From positions 1 through 64,000 of the forward strand of contig JAODBB010000217.1 in the NCBI GenBank assembly GCA_025463745.1: DNA of 64,000 nucleotides, given 5' to 3'. Of the stretch, positions 43,406-52,677 are shown in pieces. Source of the DNA: Subtercola sp. (GTDB taxonomy: Bacteria > Actinomycetota > Actinomycetes > Actinomycetales > Microbacteriaceae). The position numbers were made by a program, and so were the translations under genes. Under the pieces are notes generated by a model, which had not been told where the DNA came from, did no database searches, and was given only the letters and a program-made list of their open reading frames with translations. Within the stretch, counting starts at the first letter, position 1. Every line of letters begins with the position of its first letter.

Positions 43406-45438
43406 CGGAGAAAGGCGGCGGCAACGCCCGCGTCGACGGGAATGTGCAGACCGGTGGTGTGGGTGAGGTCTGAGCCCGTCAGCACTGCGACCGCGTTCGC
43501 CACGTGCTCCGGCAGCACCTCACGGCCGAGAATGGTTCGCTTCGCGTAATAGGCGCCGAGTTCTTCTTCCGGCACGCCGTAGACCGCGGCACGTTTCGCG
43601 CCCCAGCCGCCGGAGAAGATGCCTGAGCCACGAACGACGCCGTCGGGGTTGATGCCGTTGACCTTCACACCGTGCTCGCCGAGTTCGACCGCGAGCAACC
43701 GCACCTGGTGCGCCTGGTCGGCCTTCGTCGCCGAGTACGCGATATTGTTCGGCCCGGCGAACACCGAGTTCTTCGACGAGATGTAGATGATATCGCCGCC
43801 CATCTGCTGCTCGATCAGTACGCGGGCCGCAGCACGTGACACCATGAACGAACCTTTCGCCATCACGTTGTGCTGCAGGTCCCAGTCGGCGTCAGTGGTT
43901 TCGAGCAGAGGTTTCGAGAGCGAGAGGCCGGCGTTGTTCACCACGAGGTCGAGGCCGCCGAAGTGCAGCACGCAGGCGTCGATGGCGGCCTGAATCTCGG
44001 CCGCGCTGGTGACGTTGACCTGCACCCCGATAGCGACATCGGGCGAACCGAGTTCTGCCGCGGCATCCCGAGCCTTCTGCACGTCGAGGTCTGCGATCAC
44101 GACGCACGCACCCTCGGCCGCGAGCCGAGTGGCGATGGCCTTGCCGATTCCGGATGCCGCACCAGTCACGAGCGCTACCCGGGTCGCGTGCGACTTCGGC
44201 TTCGGCAGGCGCGCGAGTTTGGCCTCTTCGAGCGCCCAGTATTCGATGCGGAACTTCTCTCCCTCATCGATCGGCGCGTAGCTCGAGAGTGCTTCAGCGC
44301 CGCGCATCACGTTGATCGCGTTGATGTAGAACTCGCCGGCGACTCGTGCGGTTTGCTTATTCGCACCATAGGAGAACATCCCCACACCTGGAATGAGCAC
44401 GATCGCCGGGTCAGCGCCGCGCATCGCCGGCGAATCTTCGGTGGCGTGACGTTGGTAGTACGCCGCGTACTCCTCGCGGTACGCGGCGTGCAACTCTTTC
44501 AGCCGGGTGATCGATTCGTCGACCGATGCCGAAGCGGGCAGATCGAGAATCAGCGGCGTGACCTTGGTGCGCAAGAAGTGGTCGGGGCAGCTCGTACCCA
44601 GAGCGCCGAGCCGCGGATGCTCGGCAGAACCCAGGAAGTCGAGCACCACTTCGGCGTCGGTGAACGACCCCACCATCGGTTTGTCGGCAGACGCGAGCCC
44701 GCGGATCGTGGGCGCCAGCGCGGCGGCCTTCGCCCGGCGCTCCGCCTCGGGCAGCGCACCGAACCCATCGAGGCCAGCGCCGAACGGAAAGGCGCGACCA
44801 TGAGCGGCGATGTACTCCGCCGCCGTATCGATGATCCAGAGCGAGTTCGCCTCGACCTCGTCAGAGGTGCCGCCCCACGCCGTGATGCCATGCCCACCGA
44901 GAATGCAACCGATCGCTTCGGGGTTGGCCTGTCTGATCGCTGCGATGTCGAGGCCGAGCTGAAAGCCGGGCCGCCGCCAAGGCACCCACACCACCGAGTC
45001 ACCGAAGATCTTCGTCGTGAGTTCCTCACCGTCAACGGCCGTCGCGATCGCGATGCCCGAATCCGGGTGCAAGTGGTCCACGTGCGCCGCGTCGACGAGG
45101 CCATGCATCGCGGTATCGATCGACGGCGCCGCGCCACCTTTACCGAACAGGGTGTGATCGAACGCGGCGACCATCTCGTCTTCACGCTCGATCCCCGGAT
45201 ACACGTTCACCAGCGAACGCAGCCGATCGACCCTCAGCACCGCGAGCCCCGACTCCGTCAGAGTGCCGAGGTCGCCGCCCGAGCCCTTGACCCACATCAA
45301 CTCGACCTCCGCGCCGGTCACCGGATCGATCTCGACACCCTTGGCCGAGGTGTTGCCGCCGGCATAGTTCGTGTTCTTCGGATCAGAGCCGAGCCGGTTC
45401 GAACGCTCGATCAGCTCTGCAGCAGTTGGATTCATCAT
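43402..45438 (-). CDS. Bifunctional rhamnulose-1-phosphate aldolase/lactaldehyde dehydrogenase type
   Basis: A 678-residue fusion. Residues 1 to about 400 are a class II aldolase-like domain (GGNTSAKG, HVDHLHPDSG, GGHGITAWG). Residues about 425-678 are a short-chain dehydrogenase with TGAASGIGKA, NNAG, and the YSATK active-site pair. Such bifunctional proteins split rhamnulose 1-phosphate and oxidise lactaldehyde in bacteria with RhaEW-type pathways. The gene lies between the binding protein and the PfkB kinase in the rhamnose operon. The presence of a second, separate class II aldolase upstream makes their division of labour unclear. Confidence 0.87.
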   Translation of the reverse strand: MMNPTAAELIERSNRLGSDPKNTNYAGGNTSAKGVEIDPVTGAEVELMWVKGSGGDLGTLTESGLAVLRVDRLRSLVNVYPGIEREDEMVAAFDHTLFGKGGAAPSIDTAMHGLVDAAHVDHLHPDSGIAIATAVDGEELTTKIFGDSVVWVPWRRPGFQLGLDIAAIRQANPEAIGCILGGHGITAWGGTSDEVEANSLWIIDTAAEYIAAHGRAFPFGAGLDGFGALPEAERRAKAAALAPTIRGLASADKPMVGSFTDAEVVLDFLGSAEHPRLGALGTSCPDHFLRTKVTPLILDLPASASVDESITRLKELHAAYREEYAAYYQRHATEDSPAMRGADPAIVLIPGVGMFSYGANKQTARVAGEFYINAINVMRGAEALSSYAPIDEGEKFRIEYWALEEAKLARLPKPKSHATRVALVTGAASGIGKAIATRLAAEGACVVIADLDVQKARDAAAELGSPDVAIGVQVNVTSAAEIQAAIDACVLHFGGLDLVVNNAGLSLSKPLLETTDADWDLQHNVMAKGSFMVSRAAARVLIEQQMGGDIIYISSKNSVFAGPNNIAYSATKADQAHQVRLLAVELGEHGVKVNGINPDGVVRGSGIFSGGWGAKRAAVYGVPEEELGAYYAKRTILGREVLPEHVANAVAVLTGSDLTHTTGLHIPVDAGVAAAFLR

Positions 45439-45525
45439 CGAGACTTTCTGTCAAAGAATTGGATATGAAGGCAAGGCGGTGGTGCCGAAGAATGCTCCGA
45501 TGCCACCGCCTTGCCACGAGGTGGC

Positions 45526-46575
45526 CTAGAAGTCGTACTGGTCGATGTTCGAGGCGTCGAAGATGATCGGAGCACCGACGTAAACCACGCCGTTCGCTCC
45601 CACCGTGTAGTCACCGAGTCGCCCGGCCGAGAACTTGTCACCCTCGGTACCGGTGATCGTTCCCTTGCGGAGCGCATCGATAGCGTAGGAAGCGAGGTAG
45701 CCCATGTCGGCGGGGCTGAACAAGACGAACGACTTCACGGTTCCGTCTTGAATGAACGCCTTTGTGGCGTTGGGGGTGCCGAGACCGGTGAGGGCGACTT
45801 TGCCTTTGAACGACGACTGGGAGATGTACCGGGCCGCTGCCGCCAGGCCGACGTTCGTGCTCGCAATGATGCCCTTCAGATTCGGATTCTTCTGCAGCGA
45901 TGCGGCTGTCTTGTCGAACGACATCTGGTCGTCGTCATTGCCGTAGAACGTGTCGACCACTTTGAGGTTCGGAAAGTTCGAGGCGATGTACGTGTTCATG
46001 CCACCGATCCAGGCGTTCTGGTTCGCTGCGTTGGCCGAAGCGCCCAAGATGGCGATATCGCCGCTGTCACCGATCTGGGCGACCAGCTGATCGACCATGG
46101 CCTTGGAGATGCTTTCGTCGGTAGCGGGGCCGACGAACATGTCGCGATACTGGGGCTCGACGTCAGAGTCGAAGGTCACCACCTTCGTGCCCGCTTCGCG
46201 CGCGGTGGTCAGAGCCTGGCCGAGCGCCGAGGGGTCACTCGCCGACAAGACGACGCCCCCGACCTGCTGCTGGGCCAGCGTGTTGATGTAGCTGACCTGA
46301 GCGTCGGCGGCCGCGACCGCCGGGCCCACCTCGGTGAAGGTTCCGCCGAGCGCCGTGGTTGCTTCTTTCGCTCCCTTCGACGCGTTGTCGAAGTAGGGGT
46401 TGCCCAGCAATTTCGGGAGATAGGCGATGCTCAGCGCTTCAGAACCGGCCGACGTGGAACCGGTGGCGTTCGCGTCGGTTCCAGTGCATCCCGCAGCGGT
46501 GAAACCGACGGCGACCGCAAGCAGCGCGGCCAAGGCGGCCCTGCCGCGTCGAGAGCGGAGTGGAAGTGTATTCAT
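45526..46575 (-). CDS. rhaS: Rhamnose ABC transporter binding lipoprotein
   Basis: A 349-residue periplasmic-binding-type lipoprotein similar to RhaS of rhamnose importers. The signal peptide ends in lipobox AAGC with Cys at 30. The mature domain begins LSIAYLPKLLGNPYFDNASKG and continues with EVGPAVAAADAQVSYI and VVTFDSDV, the RhaS pattern. The ATG overlaps the upstream permease stop (ATGA). It would deliver L-rhamnose to the RhaP/RhaQ/RhaT complex. Confidence 0.88.
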   Translation of the reverse strand: MNTLPLRSRRGRAALAALLAVAVGFTAAGCTGTDANATGSTSAGSEALSIAYLPKLLGNPYFDNASKGAKEATTALGGTFTEVGPAVAAADAQVSYINTLAQQQVGGVVLSASDPSALGQALTTAREAGTKVVTFDSDVEPQYRDMFVGPATDESISKAMVDQLVAQIGDSGDIAILGASANAANQNAWIGGMNTYIASNFPNLKVVDTFYGNDDDQMSFDKTAASLQKNPNLKGIIASTNVGLAAAARYISQSSFKGKVALTGLGTPNATKAFIQDGTVKSFVLFSPADMGYLASYAIDALRKGTITGTEGDKFSAGRLGDYTVGANGVVYVGAPIIFDASNIDQYDF

Positions 46576-47645
46576 TGTAAACGTACCTTTCTTGTTGCAT
46601 GTGGGCTGGGAAAAAATCGCGAGAAGAGCCTGCTTTTAAGCCAGGCGAAAACCGTGGGCGCAACAACCGAAGCCATCAGGAGCGCCCCGGTGACGATGTT
46701 GATCACATCAGAGGTCACGTTCGAGAAACGCAGTGCGCTCTGCAGAAGGCCGATGAGCACGACACCGGCGATGACGCCATGCAAGGCACCTCGCCCGCCG
46801 AAGATCGACACGCCGCCGAGCAGAACCGCGGCGATCACTGTCAACTCGAGCCCGACGGCATTGTCGCCCCGGGAACTGCCATAACGGAAGGTGTAATAGA
46901 TGCCCGCGAGGCTGGCCAGCAGTCCGCTCAGCAGAAAGAGGATGAACTTGGTTCTCTTTACGCGCACACCCGAGAACCGAGCGACCTCCCGCGCACGCCC
47001 GGTAGCGAAGATTCCGCGGCCGAAGGGTGTGAAATGGAGGAGCAGAGCGAACACGATCACGAGCGCGGCAACAAGCACCATGACAAGAGGAATCCCCGTG
47101 CGCGGGAAATTGGCATTCGCCAGGCTCTTATAGAAAGCGGGAAAAGTGGTTATCGACGTGGTGCCGAGAATTCCGACGGCGATTCCGCGGAACAGCGCGA
47201 GCGTGCCGATCGTCACCGCGAGCGAGGGCAATCCCACCACCGTCACCAAGAACCCGTTGAGCGCGCCGACAAAAAGGCCTACCGCCAGGCAGATGACCAT
47301 CGCCAACTCGATCGGAACGCCACCCGCGTACAAGAAGCCCAGCACGACATTGCTGATGCCTACAGTGCTCGCCACCGACAGGTCGATTTCGCCCGAGATC
47401 AAGATGAGGGTCATCGGCAGGGCGATGAGGAGCACCGGCGTCAGGTCGAGCAGCAGATAGCTCAGAGTCAATGGAGTCGCGAACTTGGGAATACTGCTGC
47501 AGGCGACGATGGCCACGATGATGACGGCGATGATCACCGCGAACTCTCGGGTCAGTAGCACCCGCTGCCAGAGCGGCGAACCGTAGGCTGCGTACTTTCT
47601 CGACTCCCTCGTGACGGGAGCCACCAGGGTATCTGTTTCAGTCAT
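46572..47645 (-). CDS. rhaQ: Rhamnose ABC transporter permease 2
   Basis: A 357-residue permease of the ribose/rhamnose (BPD_transp_2) class with about nine membrane segments. The characteristic loop ISGEIDLSVAST lies near 105-117 and ATGRAREVARFSG near 230. The start at ATG 47645 overlaps the upstream permease gene by eight bases. The longer frame to 47861 lies wholly inside that gene and is rejected. It pairs with the adjacent permease to form the channel. Confidence 0.88.
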   Translation of the reverse strand: MTETDTLVAPVTRESRKYAAYGSPLWQRVLLTREFAVIIAVIIVAIVACSSIPKFATPLTLSYLLLDLTPVLLIALPMTLILISGEIDLSVASTVGISNVVLGFLYAGGVPIELAMVICLAVGLFVGALNGFLVTVVGLPSLAVTIGTLALFRGIAVGILGTTSITTFPAFYKSLANANFPRTGIPLVMVLVAALVIVFALLLHFTPFGRGIFATGRAREVARFSGVRVKRTKFILFLLSGLLASLAGIYYTFRYGSSRGDNAVGLELTVIAAVLLGGVSIFGGRGALHGVIAGVVLIGLLQSALRFSNVTSDVINIVTGALLMASVVAPTVFAWLKSRLFSRFFPSPHATRKVRLQ

Positions 47646-48672
47646 GTGACGACTCTCTGATTGAAGTGAACCGGTGCGCTTGACGCAGAGAAAGAATCCG
47701 GTCGAGCACGATGGCACCGAGGATGAGCACACCGACCACGGCCTGCTGCCAGAAGTCGGGAATGCCCAGAAGGGGCAGAGCGCGATTGATACTGACCAGC
47801 AGGAGGGCGCCGATGCCTGCACCCCACACCGATCCGCTGCCACCGAAGATGGCCACGCCACCGATCACCGCGGCTGCCACGGCGCTCAACTCGAGCCCGC
47901 TGCCGGCCTGGGAGTCGATGGTTCCGTACCGGGCCGTGAACAGCACGCCCGACAACCCGGCGAGTGCACCGGATGCGGCGAAAGCGATCAGGAGACGCCG
48001 CGTGACGTTCAGGCCATACAGTCGCGCGGCCTCCGGGTCAGACCCGATCGCGTAGAACTCGCGCCCACCGCGCTTGTTCTTCAGGTACCAGGCTGCTGCC
48101 AGTAACACGACGACGGCGACGATGGCGAGGGAGGGAATACCGAATACGGTGCCGATGCCGAAGGCAAGAAAGTCGTGGGGAAGTTGCGTGGCGTTGATCA
48201 TCGAGCTGTGCGACCACGCCACGTTGATTCCCCGATAGGCGTAGAGGGTGCCGAGGGTCACGACCAGAGCCGGCGCCTTTGCGATCGCCACCAGCAGCCC
48301 GTTGACCATTCCGAGAAGCGCGCCGAAACAGACCCCGGCGAGAACGACGAGCAATACCGGTATTCCAGGAAAATCGATGAACAGTCGGCCGGTCAGCCAC
48401 GCGCTGAGCCCCAAGACCGATCCGACCGACAGGTCGATGTTGCGCGTGATCAGCACGATGGCCTGACCGGTGGCGAGGATGACCAGGATGGCCGGGCTGA
48501 GCAGCAGGTCGCGAGGGCCATCGGGCCCGAACAAGAAGAGTGGATTCTGACTCACTGTCACGATCAGCAGAAGGAGAAATGCCAGTAGAACACCGAGTTC
48601 GCGCGACCTGGCGAATGCTCCGGCTGCACCCGCGAGCGCGCCCTCGTTTTTTGCGCGAGTGAGAGTCGTCAT
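47638..48672 (-). CDS. rhaP: Rhamnose ABC transporter permease 1
   Basis: A 344-residue permease of the same class, with TRNIDLSVGSVLG near 79-91, AIGSDPEAARLYG near 205-217 and VIGGVAIFGGSGSVWG in the C-terminal third. It overlaps the ATPase gene by four bases and the second permease by eight. Two different permease genes, rather than one, are typical of rhamnose importers of this type. Confidence 0.88.
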   Translation of the reverse strand: MTTLTRAKNEGALAGAAGAFARSRELGVLLAFLLLLIVTVSQNPLFLFGPDGPRDLLLSPAILVILATGQAIVLITRNIDLSVGSVLGLSAWLTGRLFIDFPGIPVLLVVLAGVCFGALLGMVNGLLVAIAKAPALVVTLGTLYAYRGINVAWSHSSMINATQLPHDFLAFGIGTVFGIPSLAIVAVVVLLAAAWYLKNKRGGREFYAIGSDPEAARLYGLNVTRRLLIAFAASGALAGLSGVLFTARYGTIDSQAGSGLELSAVAAAVIGGVAIFGGSGSVWGAGIGALLLVSINRALPLLGIPDFWQQAVVGVLILGAIVLDRILSLRQAHRFTSIRESSHD

Positions 48673-50204
48673 ACTGCCGAGCGCCTTTCATGGGTTGCGG
48701 AGAACATCACTGTCTCTGCGGTCGCTTCAGAGCGAGGGATGTCGGCGGTCATGTGGCCCTCTCGCATCACCAGGATGCGATCGGCCATGCCCAGCACTTC
48801 GGGCAGCTCGGATGAAATCATGATGATGGCAAGACCTTCTCCCGCGAGTTTCGATAAGAGGGCGTGCACGTCGGCCTTGGTGCCGACATCGATACCTCTG
48901 GTCGGTTCGTCGACGATCAGCAGCGTCGGGTTGGTGGCAAGCCACTTCGCCAGCACGACCTTCTGCTGATTGCCGCCCGATAGGGTGGCCGTGCTCGTGT
49001 CGAGAGCGTTCGCCTTCACGCTGAGGCGTGCGAGCCAATCGGCGGCGGACCGGTTTTCTGACCGATTTGTGATGAAGCCGAATCGGGCCAGGCTCGACTT
49101 GATGGCCAGGGTGCTGTTTCTCGCCAGACCGAACGGAAGTACGATGCCTTGCTGCCGGCGGTCTTCGGGCACCAAGGCGATACCCAGCTGCATCGCCGCA
49201 ACCGTATTCAGACGCGGAACGACTCGGCCTTCGAGCGTGACCGTGCCGCTTTCGTAACTGTCTATTCCGAAGATCGCGCGCGCTACTTCGCTCCGCCCCG
49301 CGCCGACCAGGCCCGCGAGACCGACGATCTCCCCGGCTCTGACCTCGAACGAAATGTCATGGAACTGACCGGTCGAGGTGAGCTTCTCGACCTTCAGAAC
49401 GACATCGCCGATCGGCACTGTCTGCTTGGGATAGAGGGAGTCGACGTCTCGGCCCACCATTTTGCGAACGATGCCTGCCACCGTTGTGGCCTCGATGCGA
49501 TCGGTCGAGATGTATGCGCCGTCGCGCATCACCGTGATGGTGTCGCACAGGTCGTAGACCTCGTCGAAGCGATGCGAAATGAAGAGGATGGCGCGCCCCT
49601 CGTCGCGAAGGCTTCGGGCGACGGCGAACAGCCGGCTCGCTTCGACCTCGCTCAGGGCGGCGGTGGGTTCATCCATGATCAGAATCCGGGCCTCGAGCGA
49701 GATCGCCTTTGCGATCTCGATGATCTGCTGATCGGCGATCGAAAGACCTTCGGCGGGCCTGTCGGGATCGATGTCGACTCCGAGGCGCTGAAAGAGACGA
49801 CGAACATGGCCACGCATCGCCGCACGGTCGATTCGGCCGAAAGACTTCAGCAGGTGACGGCCCATGAAGATGTTCTCGGTCACCGACAAATCGGGAAAGA
49901 GCGTGGGCTCTTGATAGATGACCGCGATGCCGGACTGCTTCGAGTCTGCTGTAGAGCGAAAGTGCACCGTCTCGCCCCCGAGCACGAACTCACCGGAGTC
50001 GCGTTGGTACAGGCCCGCGATGATCTTCACGATCGTCGACTTGCCCGCCCCGTTCTCACCCATCAGTGCGTGAATAGAACCCGCTCGCAGAACGAGTTCA
50101 CCGTCGCGAAGGGCTTGCACCGGGCCGAACGACTTGGAGACACCGCGAAGCTCAAGTACGACGTCGCCGGCCTCGGCGCGCATTGAGGCAGTACTCATGA
50201 CCAT
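48669..50204 (-). CDS. rhaT: Rhamnose ABC transporter ATPase (double NBD)
   Basis: A 511-residue ATPase with two fused nucleotide-binding domains, as in ribose/rhamnose importers. The first has Walker A GENGAGKST, signature LSIADQQ (degenerate) and ILIMDEPTAAL. The second has the typical altered Walker A region GLVGAGRSE, signature LSGGNQQK and LLIVDEPTRGID. Only the first site is expected to hydrolyse ATP efficiently. The ATG at 50204 has GGAG upstream and overlaps the class II aldolase gene by 10 bases. Confidence 0.9.
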   Translation of the reverse strand: MVMSTASMRAEAGDVVLELRGVSKSFGPVQALRDGELVLRAGSIHALMGENGAGKSTIVKIIAGLYQRDSGEFVLGGETVHFRSTADSKQSGIAVIYQEPTLFPDLSVTENIFMGRHLLKSFGRIDRAAMRGHVRRLFQRLGVDIDPDRPAEGLSIADQQIIEIAKAISLEARILIMDEPTAALSEVEASRLFAVARSLRDEGRAILFISHRFDEVYDLCDTITVMRDGAYISTDRIEATTVAGIVRKMVGRDVDSLYPKQTVPIGDVVLKVEKLTSTGQFHDISFEVRAGEIVGLAGLVGAGRSEVARAIFGIDSYESGTVTLEGRVVPRLNTVAAMQLGIALVPEDRRQQGIVLPFGLARNSTLAIKSSLARFGFITNRSENRSAADWLARLSVKANALDTSTATLSGGNQQKVVLAKWLATNPTLLIVDEPTRGIDVGTKADVHALLSKLAGEGLAIIMISSELPEVLGMADRILVMREGHMTADIPRSEATAETVMFSATHERRSAV

Positions 50205-50971
50205 GGTGTTTCTCCTTTCTGACCAAGCGCCACTCGGCGCAGCAACTCGTCGGGCCGGGTATCGATACGCTCGGCGTCACGAGCCGACAAGTGAACGGGG
50301 GCTCCGATGGCAAGTGCTCCGGCAAGAATTCGAGCGGACTTGGCGGCCATGAGAGTGATCTGCGAAACCTCCTCCGCGGTGTGGCCGAGGGCGAACATGC
50401 CGTGATTGACGAGATAGATAACCTTCGGCATCGACCCATGCTCTGCCGTGAAGGCCCGAAGGCGCTCGCGCACGAGGCGGCCGAGCGACAGCCCCGGGTC
50501 GGTGTACGGAATCAGTAGTTGGTACTGGCCCAGCACCACGATCTGGTCGGGAAACAGGCCACCCGCTACCAGCGCTTGGGCCTGTGACGAGCACAACAGT
50601 GAATTGACGTCGGTCGGGTGCGTGTGCCCCACGAACTTCGCCCCAGCCACGTCGATGCAGACGGCATGCAGGATGGCCTCGACCGAGGGTCTCTTCGCCG
50701 TATCGTCGATTCGCGAAGCCATTAGTACAGACCCGACGGTTTCGTCGTCTGCGCCTTCGTCATCAAGCAGTCTGAGGATGGGGGTCAGCGAGACGTGCAC
50801 GTAGTCGCCGAGTTCGGCGCTGACCATCGAGACACCGCTTGCCTTGATGAACATGGTGTTCTCGGGGGCGGCTGCCGAAACGTTCCCCTCAGCGAGGATC
50901 GCCCAATCGTGGGCGGGGTCTCCTAGCTCATGCGAAAGTCGCAGGGCGCTCTCACGTAGCTCGCTCGTCAT
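50195..50971 (-). CDS. Class II aldolase/epimerase-family protein
   Basis: A 258-residue class II (zinc) aldolase of the fuculose/rhamnulose-1-phosphate type. AEGNVSA (27-33) binds phosphate, E98 (SVEA) is the expected acid/base, H116 and H118 (GHTHP) bind zinc, and a third His follows in VNHGMFALG. ATG 50971 overlaps the kinase stop (ATGA). It is the second gene of the rhamnose operon, directly after the rhamnulokinase, so a role on rhamnulose 1-phosphate or a related 1-phosphate is likely. The bifunctional aldolase downstream could do the same reaction. Confidence 0.85.
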   Translation of the reverse strand: MTSELRESALRLSHELGDPAHDWAILAEGNVSAAAPENTMFIKASGVSMVSAELGDYVHVSLTPILRLLDDEGADDETVGSVLMASRIDDTAKRPSVEAILHAVCIDVAGAKFVGHTHPTDVNSLLCSSQAQALVAGGLFPDQIVVLGQYQLLIPYTDPGLSLGRLVRERLRAFTAEHGSMPKVIYLVNHGMFALGHTAEEVSQITLMAAKSARILAGALAIGAPVHLSARDAERIDTRPDELLRRVALGQKGETPWS

Positions 50972-52479
50972 GCTCGCACACCCTTTCGCCCTGCCGACGT
51001 CCCGTTCGCCCACTCGATTGCAGCTTCCCAGCGCCGTTGCGCCTCAGGCGCAGGCTCGTATTGCTTCGGTGGCGAGGCTGCACGCATCAGTTCCCGCGCA
51101 TGTTCGGTATCGCGTATCGTGCCCGCGCTGATCATCTGCACCAGCACATTGCCTGCGCTTGAACCCTCGGCGGGGCCGGCCAGAACAACCCGGTCGCAGG
51201 CGTCGGCGGTGAGCTGACAGAGGAGCTCGCTGCGTGAGCCGCCGCCCGTCAGGTGAATGACCGACGAACTCTTGCCGCTCAACTTCTCTGCGGCTTCGAT
51301 GGCCAGGCGATATGCGAGCGCAAGGCTTTCCAGGATGCAGCGAGCGAACTCACCCGGTGTGGCAGGAACCGCGAAGCCCTCGTCTCTGCAGTGCTGCACG
51401 ATACGTTCTACCGTCTGGCCTTGCTCGACGAAATCTGGATGCGACACGTCGATGAGAGCGGCGAACGGCGTGGCCGTGTCGGCTTCTGAAATCACATCCA
51501 CGACTGCCAAAGGCTCACTGCGGCTCGCGTTCCATTCACGTACGCACTCTTCGAGAAGCCACAGGCCCGTCAGATTACGCATGAAGAGTGTGCTGCCGAA
51601 TGCGCCTTGCTCATTCGTGAATCCGGCCGATCGTGCCTCTGCACTCACAATGGCAGCAGACAGCTCCTGGCCGACCAAAGACCATGATCCGCTGGAGATA
51701 TAGGCGAAATCGGGGCGATCGGGCGCCACCGGCAGCGCGAGTACCGCCGAAGCCGTGTCGTGCTCGGCGACCCGTACGACAACGACGGATTGCTCGGCTT
51801 CGACCTGAGCGGCAGCACGCGGTGTGAGGCGACCCGCGACGCTGCCTGTTTCGAAGACCGGGGGAAGCGCGCCCTTCGGAACTCCTGCAGCTGTGAGCTG
51901 CTCGATCGACCAGTCGCCGGTCGTCGCATCCAGAAGCTCTGTGGTGGAAGCGATGGTGCGCTCTGCCCCGAGCACTCCCGTCAGCCAGAACACCCACAGG
52001 TCGGGAATCAAGACGATCGAGCGATCTCGCGGGGCCGCGTCACTCGTGTAGAGCTCTGCCAACCGGTTGATGCTGTTGATCGGCATGCCCAAGATTCCCG
52101 TGCGAGAGTATGCAACGCTTTCGGGGATGACGTTCTTCATGAACTCGAAGTAAGACTTCGACGCACTCCGGTAGTGCGAGGAATCGAGCGCATCACCGTC
52201 GGCCGTGCGAACAAAGCTGAAATCCACACCCCAGCTGTCGATGCCGATACTACTGATCTGCAGGCGTCCGTTTTGCTCGGCATGCTTGATTGCCGCACGA
52301 ACTCCCTCGAGCGACCGCCTGAACAACTCATCGAGATTCCAGATCAGAAGCCCGTTTTTACGAATCGGTTCGTTCGAGAACCGGGTGACTTCCACGAACG
52401 TGAGCTGCCCATCCTCGAGCGACCCATAACTTACTCGGCCGCTCGTGGCGCCAAGGTCTATAGCGATGTGAACCGACAT
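50968..52479 (-). CDS. rhaB: L-rhamnulokinase
   Basis: A 503-residue FGGY-family sugar kinase. The N-terminal phosphate loop is IAIDLGATSGRV and the rhamnulokinase signature DSWGVDF is at 81-87. HLTGGGSRSELLCQL near 400 is the nucleotide-binding adenosine motif. ATG 52479 has GGGA nine bases upstream. The protein phosphorylates L-rhamnulose in the cytoplasm. It is the first gene of the eight-gene leftward operon and is divergent from the DeoR-type regulator. Confidence 0.88.
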   Translation of the reverse strand: MSVHIAIDLGATSGRVSYGSLEDGQLTFVEVTRFSNEPIRKNGLLIWNLDELFRRSLEGVRAAIKHAEQNGRLQISSIGIDSWGVDFSFVRTADGDALDSSHYRSASKSYFEFMKNVIPESVAYSRTGILGMPINSINRLAELYTSDAAPRDRSIVLIPDLWVFWLTGVLGAERTIASTTELLDATTGDWSIEQLTAAGVPKGALPPVFETGSVAGRLTPRAAAQVEAEQSVVVVRVAEHDTASAVLALPVAPDRPDFAYISSGSWSLVGQELSAAIVSAEARSAGFTNEQGAFGSTLFMRNLTGLWLLEECVREWNASRSEPLAVVDVISEADTATPFAALIDVSHPDFVEQGQTVERIVQHCRDEGFAVPATPGEFARCILESLALAYRLAIEAAEKLSGKSSSVIHLTGGGSRSELLCQLTADACDRVVLAGPAEGSSAGNVLVQMISAGTIRDTEHARELMRAASPPKQYEPAPEAQRRWEAAIEWANGTSAGRKGVRA

Positions 52480-52614
52480 TTGATATTTCCCAAGAATGTA
52501 CACAAGACGTCTACCTTGACGACTCGAACCAGCGGCGGAGTGCTGCTACTTAATGTGAAATGTAGCAAGATCTCTCATGCTGTGCAAGCTGGACATCCGC
52601 TGCATTACATGCCG

Positions 52615-52640
52615 TAACACTTTGATAACATGAGCTAACA
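52615..52640. promoter_or_regulatory. TAACA operator cluster between rhaB and the DeoR gene
   Basis: TAACA occurs three times, starting at 52615, 52626 and 52636, 10-11 bases apart and so on one helix face. DeoR-family repressors bind such repeats. The same TGTTA/TAACA element recurs as an inverted repeat before the aldo-keto reductase operon. It lies 38-63 bases upstream of the DeoR start. Confidence 0.5.
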
Positions 52641-52677
52641 CTGGTGTACGCGAGTGGGCGCGGACGGGAGCGGAAGC

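Noticed and set aside
43870..45468. 532-codon plus-strand frame
   Set aside because: Shadow of the bifunctional aldolase/dehydrogenase on the other strand.
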